From Deltaproteobacteria bacterium (lineage in GTDB: Bacteria > Desulfobacterota > Binatia > UBA9968): 5,339 nucleotides of DNA. Positions within the stretch are counted from its first letter, which is position 1. Each line of letters starts with the position of its first letter. The stretch covers positions 1-5,339 of the forward strand of contig JACPFE010000221.1 of the NCBI GenBank assembly GCA_016183145.1. Direction: 5' to 3'. The position numbers were made by a program, and so were the translations under genes. Shown one piece after another: positions 5,190-5,339 of the stretch. The notes beneath the pieces were generated by a model, which saw only the letters and a program-made list of their open reading frames with translations, did not search any database and was not told where the DNA came from.

Positions 5190-5278
5190 ATCGCAGAAAG
5201 CCAGAAGACTTTTCCGGCTCAATTACCGGAAGATCCGTTGCGGATCAAGGGGCGCGCGCGCCGCGCCGTCCCGCCTGC

Positions 5279-5339
5279 CTATTCCTCCTCTGCGGCCGCC
5301 CCTCCATCCGGCGTGGCGAATTCGTCCAGATACTTTTGT
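5279..5339 (-). CDS. nuoI: Probable NADH-quinone oxidoreductase subunit I, C-terminal fragment
   Basis: This is the last 19 codons of a minus-strand gene that enters from the right edge; the readable codons start at 5338 and end at a TAG. The visible protein is QKYLDEFATPDGGAAAEEE. NuoI is the ferredoxin-like subunit that carries clusters N6a and N6b, but its cysteine motifs lie outside the window. The call rests on gene order, since nuoI normally precedes nuoJ, and on the hydrophilic acidic tail, which is compatible with NuoI C-termini. Another frame also stays open for 39 codons, to a stop near 5223, but reads as arginine- and glycine-rich low-complexity sequence, so this frame is preferred. 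A different upstream gene cannot be excluded. Confidence 0.6.
   Translation of the reverse strand, partial: QKYLDEFATPDGGAAAEEE

Larger units (their letters stand above)
4927..5278. other. 352-base nuoI-nuoJ intergenic region, no gene
   Basis: No frame here looks coding. From right to left it holds a GC-rich 12-base perfect palindrome GGCGCGCGCGCC (5251-5262), a tight hairpin GATCCG-TTG-CGGATC (5232-5246), a hairpin TTCCGG/CCGGAA with an 8-base loop (5212-5231), a CCCAAAA/TTTTGGG stem (5164-5189), and then two repeat units listed separately. The stretch 4927-4990 is mixed sequence in which I see nothing firm. An internal promoter for nuoJ to nuoN is possible, but I cannot point to convincing -35 and -10 boxes. 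Confidence 0.7.

Noticed and set aside
5223..5339. Alternative 39-codon minus-strand frame at the right edge as the end of nuoI
   Set aside because: It is dominated by Arg, Gly and Ala from GC-rich sequence. The neighbouring frame gives an ordinary hydrophilic tail with an acidic end and is more plausible, though neither can be proven from the fragment.

Overview
The window is a stretch of a bacterial respiratory complex I (NADH:quinone oxidoreductase, nuo) operon, read entirely on the minus strand. From right to left it holds the last codons of a gene that is probably nuoI, then complete nuoJ, nuoK, nuoL and nuoM, and the first 59 codons of nuoN. This is the canonical I-J-K-L-M-N order of the membrane-arm genes. 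All complete genes are full length, keep the charged residues known to matter for proton pumping, and show no frameshift. I see no gene on the plus strand; the long plus-strand open frames are antisense shadows of nuoM and nuoL.

The organism looks like a moderately GC-rich Gram-negative bacterium with a 14-subunit-type complex I. The intergenic repeat families resemble those of uncultured soil and sediment lineages (former Deltaproteobacteria, Binatota, NC10, Rokubacteria or Tectomicrobia). That placement is an impression from memory, not a demonstrated result.

Layout: 5279-5339 is the nuoI C-terminus. 4927-5278 is a 352-base non-coding gap holding two repeat units (a CACGAAG 9-mer array folded into a long inverted repeat, and a CTCTGCG array) plus several small hairpins. 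4426-4926 is nuoJ and 4100-4423 is nuoK, 2 bases apart. 4029-4099 is a 71-base gap carrying a palindromic repeat. 1986-4028 is nuoL. 1705-1985 is a 281-base gap with two different repeat blocks, one of which looks like a small non-autonomous transposable element whose end overlaps the nuoL stop codon. 181-1704 is nuoM and 1-177 is nuoN, separated by 3 bases.

NuoJ and NuoK form the part of the membrane arm nearest the quinone site. NuoN, NuoM and NuoL are the three antiporter-like proton channels, with NuoL at the distal tip carrying the long lateral helix. NuoI carries the two [4Fe-4S] clusters (N6a, N6b) that pass electrons towards the quinone site. The gene content is ordinary. The parts worth a second look are the non-coding gaps, where four distinct repeat blocks sit inside what should be one transcription unit, and a tandem 26-residue duplication near the NuoL C-terminus. 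I found no sign of a new defence, mobile or metabolic system.
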